This document shows, one piece after another, positions 58,760 to 64,000 of a DNA stretch of 64,000 bases. Below the pieces are notes generated by a model. That model made no database searches and was not told the DNA's origin. It worked only from the letters and a program-made list of their open reading frames with translations. The stretch lies in the NCBI GenBank assembly GCA_047967505.1, contig CM106541.1. The stretch is one strand, 5' to 3'. The translations under genes and the position numbers were made by a program. Numbering within the stretch: the first letter of the stretch is position 1; each line of letters starts with the position of its first letter. Origin of the DNA: Dipteris shenzhenensis (taxonomy: Eukaryota > Polypodiophyta > Polypodiopsida > Gleicheniales).

Positions 58760-60421
58760 AGGGAGAACAACCAGTGAGCATAGTATCCAATGCCCATCAA
58801 TACACGACAATACTCAAACCGCTGACTAGGTAGACTCTTCGTCAGCATATCTATAGGGTTATCATCTGTATGAACCTTGACAAGCTCTATGCACTTGTCC
58901 TCAAGTACCACCCTGATGAAATGGTACCTGACCTCAATGTTTTTGGTCTTTGCATGAAAGACCGGATTCTGTGCTAGCTGAATAGCACTCATGGAATCAC
59001 TATGCAATGTCGGTACACCTGTATGAATCCCCAAATCTCCCACTAGCCGATCAAGCCATATAGCCTCCTTGCAACCCTCTGTGGCTGCAACATACTCAGC
59101 CTCTGTGGTAGACAAAGCAACGCACTTCTGTGCACGAGACATCCACGACACTGCACCACTTGCAAAGATGAACACATAACCAGAAGTGGATCTCCTACTA
59201 TCCACATGCCCTGCATAGTCTAAATCTGTGTACCCAAGTACACGCATGTCTCCTCTACCAAAGCATATGCACATCTCCTTGGTACCCTTCATGTACCTCA
59301 TGATGCACTTAACTGCCTCCCAATGCCTCTTTCCTGGATTAGCCATATACCGGCTAACAACTCCCACTGCAAATGCAATGTCTGGTCTAGTAACTATCAT
59401 AGCATACATAAGACTCCCAACTGCTGATGCATAAGGAACCTTGGCCATCATGGCCCTTTTCTCATCTGATTTGGGACTATCTGTATGACTCAGTTTCACA
59501 TATGGAGGCAATGGAGTACTCACTACCTTCCCCCCCTCCATATTGAAATGCTGCAATACTTTTGTAACATACTCTTTTTGTGAAAGCCAAAGGAGTTTCC
59601 TACTCCGATCACGCATGATGCGCATACCAAGAATATGACCTGCAAGTCCCAAATCCTTCATATCAAAGGCCTCATGCAACTTTGCCTTTAATGCATCTAG
59701 CTCATAAGTATTCTTGCTAGCCAATAGCATATCATCCACATATAGTGCCAAGATTATCAGGCTATTATCCTTAGCCCTTTTAGTGTCGAGGCAGTGATCA
59801 ATTTCACTTTTTCTAAAACTCTGGGACTGAATGAAAGCATTAAACTTTTGATACCATTCTCTAGGTGCTTGCTTAAGACCATAGAGACTCTTCTTCAGCT
59901 TGCAAACTAAATGCTCTTTGCCCTTTTCTTCAAAGCCTTTCGAATGCACCATGTAAATTTCCTCATGCAAATCCCCATGCAAGAAAGCTAAAAGCTGTCT
60001 TGACATCCATCTGCATAAGCACCATATCCTCTGATGCCACTAGTCCAAGCATGCATCTACGTGTGGTCATCTTCACAACCGGAGAGAATATCTCATCAAA
60101 GTCCACACCCTTCTCTTGCTTGAACCCTTTAGCGACCAAATGGGCCTTGTAGCTAGGCATATCATCACCTGTGACCTTCATTTTGTAGACCCAGTTACAT
60201 GGCAATGCTTTCTTTCCATGTGGCAAAGAAACCAAGTTCCAAGTCTTATTCTTCATAAGTGAACTCATCTCTGATTGCATAGCATACTCCCACTTGCATT
60301 GATCCTTGTGCATCATAGCCTCTCTGTAGCAAGAAGGCTCCCCGCAATCAGTAAGCATCACATAGTCTACCCCTGGAACAAATCTATCAGGTGGTCTAAA
60401 CACTCTAGATGATCTTCTCAA
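58760..60421 (-). pseudogene. Element D reverse transcriptase and RNase H, one frame break
   Basis: The minus frame 60421-59963 carries CNWVYKMKVTGDDMPSYKAH, GVDFDEIFSPVVKMTT and MQMDVKTAF. A frame change follows near 59990, then a 446-codon frame (60006-58666): [108 protein letters not shown], and VHTDDNPIDMLTKSLPSQRF. Apart from that one frame break the polymerase-RNase H module looks intact, with YVDD present. It is the best-preserved pol segment in the window. Confidence 0.93.
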
Positions 60422-60436
60422 GGGTATTTCAGCTTG

Positions 60437-61760
60437 CTATCCCACCTGCATATCAGCCACATTTGGCTCATCATTTCCACTAATAGATGATCCATCATCT
60501 ACCCTTGATTGTATACCTGTGGGAGTACTTGGTGGTACCATTTCTTGCACATTTGGTGCATGGACAGCTTGCTGTCTATCAACATATGCAGGTGGATTCA
60601 CATCCTGCAAAGTGATTCTCCTCATTTCCACATCCCTCATGGGTGCCTTATGCATCTTCTTCTCATTGAAGACTACATCATTGCTGCGTATGATCTTCTT
60701 TGCTTCTAGATCCCAGAGATGATAGCCCATCTCTCCACTTTCACCATAACCTAGAAAGATGCATTTCCTAAACTTAGGATCTAGCTTCTTTTGAAGCTCT
60801 TTTGGCACATGTGCATATTCCTCACACCCAAATATACACAAATGAGAGTAAGAGGGCTTCTTGCCACTCCATGCCTCTTCAAGAATACCACCATCCAAAC
60901 TCTTACTAGGTGATCTATTGATCACATGCACTGGAGTCTTCATAGCCTCAGCCCAAAAACCACCAGACAGACTGGCATTGGAAAGCATGCATTACAACTT
61001 TTCTTGAATGGTACGGTTCATCTTTTCTGCAACTGGATCTTGCTCTAGAGTACGAGGGGATGTGAGCTCCCTCTTAATCCCACGTGTATCACAGAAATGC
61101 TAAAAGTCATGTGAGAGATACTCTCCACCATTGTCAGTCCGTAGGCATTTAAGCGTTCTACCTGACTGATTCTCAACCAAGGCCAACCATTTCTAAAATA
61201 CCTGGAACACATCACTCTTCTGAGCTATAGCATAAGCCCACACTTTCCTAGTTGCATCATCAATGAATGTCACATAGTATTCAACCCCGCCTAATGATCG
61301 TGTAGGCATGGGACCACATACGTCTGAATGCACCAGATCAAGCTTTTCAAACTCTTTCTTTCCCCTTCTGTTATGGGCTGATTTAGTCTGCTTCCCATAG
61401 AGATAGTGCTCACAAAATTCAAAATCAGAGAAACTCAAATGCGGTACATAACCCAAATGGCATAAGAGTTTCATCCCATTTTGGCTCATATGGCCCAACC
61501 GGCAATGCCATAAAGAAGTGCTTGGCTGCTCGGTTATTGCAACAACATGATCAAACACCCCTGATACATGTAAGGGATACAAAGTCCCACACTTGGCACC
61601 CCTGGCCAAAAGCATAGAGCCCTTCTGAATTTTCCAACTCTGAAAGCCAAAAGTGGTGTGAAAACTAGCATCATCTAGCTAACCCATTGAAATAAGACTC
61701 TTGGTCAACTTAGCACATGTCTCACATGTTTCGAAATAAATGCAGACCCTTTTGCAAAAG
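60437..61760 (-). pseudogene. Element D integrase and connection region, broken
   Basis: Minus strand: SMLLARGAKCGTLYPLHVSG and SLWHCRLGHMSQNGMKLL (pre-integrase), LDLVHSDVCGPMPTRSLGG and YVTFIDDATRKVWAYA (61615-61193), then [11 protein letters not shown] with stops. LSNASLSGGFWAEAMKTPVH and FGCEEYAHVPKELQKKLDPK follow in the frame 60988-60437. Stops near 61620-61690, 61190 and 60990. Homology fades between 61745 and 61785. Confidence 0.92.
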
Positions 61761-61784
61761 AAAACATTATGTCACCTACTCCTA

Positions 61785-64000
61785 GTATGTCACATAAATA
61801 CTCGATCGACCATGCAAAGCATATTCAATGGGCACAATACTTTTCCTATGCCTTAACCTAGGTGGTATTGAAATGTTCTCAAAGAGGCACACCTATGCGA
61901 TAAGTACTTGGCCAGATAACATACCTAAGGGCGTGTTTTTCTGCAGATGTGCATATCACTACAGGAAAAACATTGTATAATGCGTGATCGACCATGCAAA
62001 GCATATCTGATGGTGACAATACTTTGCACGAACCTCAATCTAGTTGAAACGGACTTGCATGCAAAGTGGAGCCCCCATCGGGTAAGTACTTATTTGAATA
62101 ACACACCTAGGACCGTGTTCTTTTATGGTTGTGCATGACACAGGCAAAAGCAGTGTTTTATGCTTGATCGAGAATGCAAAGCATATCCGATGGGCACAAT
62201 ACTTTGTACACACCTTCAACTAGGTGGAATTGACTTACATGCAAAGTGGCATTCCCATGGCATCAGTACTTGATCGGATAACACACCTAGCAGCGTGTTT
62301 TTTTACGGAGGTGCATGACACTTAGGCAAAAATGGTATTTAATGCTCGATCGACCATGCAAAGCATATCCGATCGGCACAATACTTTTGCTATGCCTTAA
62401 CCTAGGTGGTATTGAAATTTTCTCGAAGAGGCACACCCATCCGATAAGCACTTGGTCAGATAACATACCTAAGGGCGTGTTTTTTTGCAGATGTGCATAT
62501 CACTACCGGAAAAACATTGTATAATGCGTGATTGACCATGCAAAGCATATCCGATGGTGAAAATACTTTGCACGCACCTCAACCTAGTTGAAACAGACTT
62601 GCGTGCAAAGTGGAGCCCCTATCCAATAAGTACTTGTTTGAATAACACACCTAGGACCATGTTTTTTTATGGTTGTGCATTACACTAAGGCAAAAACGGT
62701 GTTTTATGCTTGATCGACAATGAAAAGCATATCCAATAGGCACAATACTTTGCACACACCTTCAACTAGGTGAAATTGACTTACATGCAAAGTGGCACAC
62801 CCATCCCATAAGTACTTGATCGGATAACATACCTAGTAGCGTGTTGTTTTACGGATGTGCATGACACTAGAGCAAAAATAGTATTTAATGCTCGATCGAC
62901 AATGCAAAGGATATGCCATGGGTACAACACTTTTCCTATGGCTCAACCTAGGTGGTATTGAAATGTTCTCAAAGAGCCACACTCATCTGATAAGTACTTG
63001 GTCAAATAACATACCTAAGGACGTGTTTTTTTGTGGATGTGCATATCACTACGGGAAAAACGGTGGATAATGCATGATCGACCATGCAAAGCATATCCGA
63101 TGGTCACAATACTTTGCACGAACCTCAACCTATTGAAACAAACTTGCGTGCAAAGTGGAGCCCCTATCTGAGAAGTACTTGTTTGAATAACACACTTAGG
63201 ACCGTGTTTTTTTATGGTTGTGCATGAAACTAAGGCAAAAATGGTGTTTTATGCTTGATCGACAATGCAAAGCATATCCGATGGGCACAATACTTTTCAC
63301 ACACCTTCAACTATGTAGAATTGACTTACATGCAAAGTGACATTCCCATCGCATAAGTACTTGATCCGATAACACACCCATCCGATAAGTACTTGGTCTG
63401 ATAACACACCTAGGATCGTGTTTTTTTATGGTTGTGCAATACACTAGAGCAAAAATGGTGTTTTATGCTTCATCGACAATGCAAAGCATATCCGATGGGC
63501 ATAATACTTTGCACACACCTTAAACTAGGTGGAATTGACTTACATGCAAAGTGGCATGCCCATCCCATAAGTACTTGATCGGATAGCATACCTAGTAGCG
63601 TGTTTTTTCACGGATGTGCATGACACCAAGGCAAAAATGGTATTTATTGCTCGATCGACCATGCAAAGCATATCCGATGGGCACAATACTTTCCCTACGC
63701 ATTCACCTAGGTGGTATTGAAATGTCCTCAAAGAGGCACACCCATCCGATAAGTACTTGGTCAGATAACATACCTAAGGGTGTGTTTTTTTGCGGTTGTG
63801 CATATCACTACCGGAAAAACGTTGTATAATGTGTGATCGACCATCCAAAGCATATCCGATGGTGACAATACTTTGCACTCACCTCAACCTAGTTTAAATG
63901 GACTTGCGTGCAAAGTAGAGCCCCCATCTGATAAGTACTTGTTTGAATAACACACCTAGGACCGTGTTTTTTTATGGTTGTGCATGACACTAAGGCAAAA
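61785..64000. repeat. 182-bp satellite array with a trimeric higher-order repeat
   Basis: Monomers marked by gatcgac-atgcaaagcata start at 61804, 61986, 62166, 62348, 62530, 62712, 62894, 63076, 63257, 63471, 63653 and 63835; nearly all spacings are 180-182. Three monomer types alternate: type 1 (ccttaacctaggtggtattg), type 2 (cctcaacctagttgaaacgg) and type 3 (ccttcaactaggtggaattg). The order 1-2-3 repeats with a period of 544-546. The unit at 63257 is 214 long because of an internal duplication (acccatccgataagtacttg), after which a further type 3 follows. The array continues past the window end. ORFs in it are artefacts. Confidence 0.95.

Larger units (their letters stand above)
58559..61785 (-). 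mobile_element. Element D: antisense copia element at the same site in B as C in A; truncated by satellite
   Basis: Left end: 171-base LTR 58559-58729, starting directly after gtaagaagag exactly as element C does after 42833. On the minus strand it holds RNase H, the whole reverse transcriptase, connection and integrase regions, and part of the pre-integrase/protease linker, ending near 61785 where the 182-bp satellite begins. Its gag, primer site and 5' LTR are missing from the window. Confidence 0.93.

Overview
This is a repeat-rich nuclear window from a land plant with a large genome. The plant assignment rests on Ty1/copia elements with plant-type initiator-Met primer sites, plant-type LINE relics, a two-exon At5g48480-like VOC gene, a plant PP2C fragment and a centromeric-H3-like sequence. 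I cannot name the clade; a gymnosperm, fern or other large-genome plant would all fit.

Layout. 1-1.05 kb: LINE endonuclease/linker relic. 1.05-5.77 kb: no recognised gene, one weak LTR candidate. 5.775-11.334 kb: one complete but dead antisense copia element (element E) with both LTRs, primer site, PPT and 5-bp target duplication. 11.3-15 kb: AT-rich sequence with a 166-bp tandem duplication and a 0.97-kb foldback. 15-22.6 kb: two pairs of long direct repeats (R1/R2 and S1/S2) with CT/CA microsatellites and a 5'-truncated LINE. 22.6-28.3 kb: mostly anonymous, with a 160-base perfectly alternating purine-pyrimidine tract. 28.35-30.95 kb: tandem repeats and then the only convincingly intact host gene, a VOC/PhnB-like protein in two exons (CDS 29711-30000 joined to 30706-30949, 177 aa). 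31-38.9 kb: anonymous DNA, a possible LINE ORF1 relic and a second foldback.

38.906-50.655 kb is a layered insertion. Sense copia element A is cut by antisense copia element C (42834-46663, 171-bp LTRs, target duplication aagag). It is cut again by insertion F (47391-50339, duplication gctggt), and F itself contains a 692-bp solo LTR (47751-48442, duplication gaatc). A degenerate gag-like ORF and a PP2C fragment follow. At 54532-54912 lies an intronless centromeric-histone-H3-like pseudogene, cut at its 3' end by element B (54912 onward), a sister of A. B carries an antisense copia element D at the same base as C in A. D breaks off near 61.785 kb against a 182-bp satellite with a three-monomer higher-order period that runs off the window end.

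Apart from the VOC gene, almost everything is dead or non-coding. The most informative biology is the history: A and B share six nonsense codons and the same nested-insertion junction, so an already dead, nested composite was copied; B landed in a CENH3-type H3 pseudogene; and the window ends in satellite DNA with centromere-like organisation.
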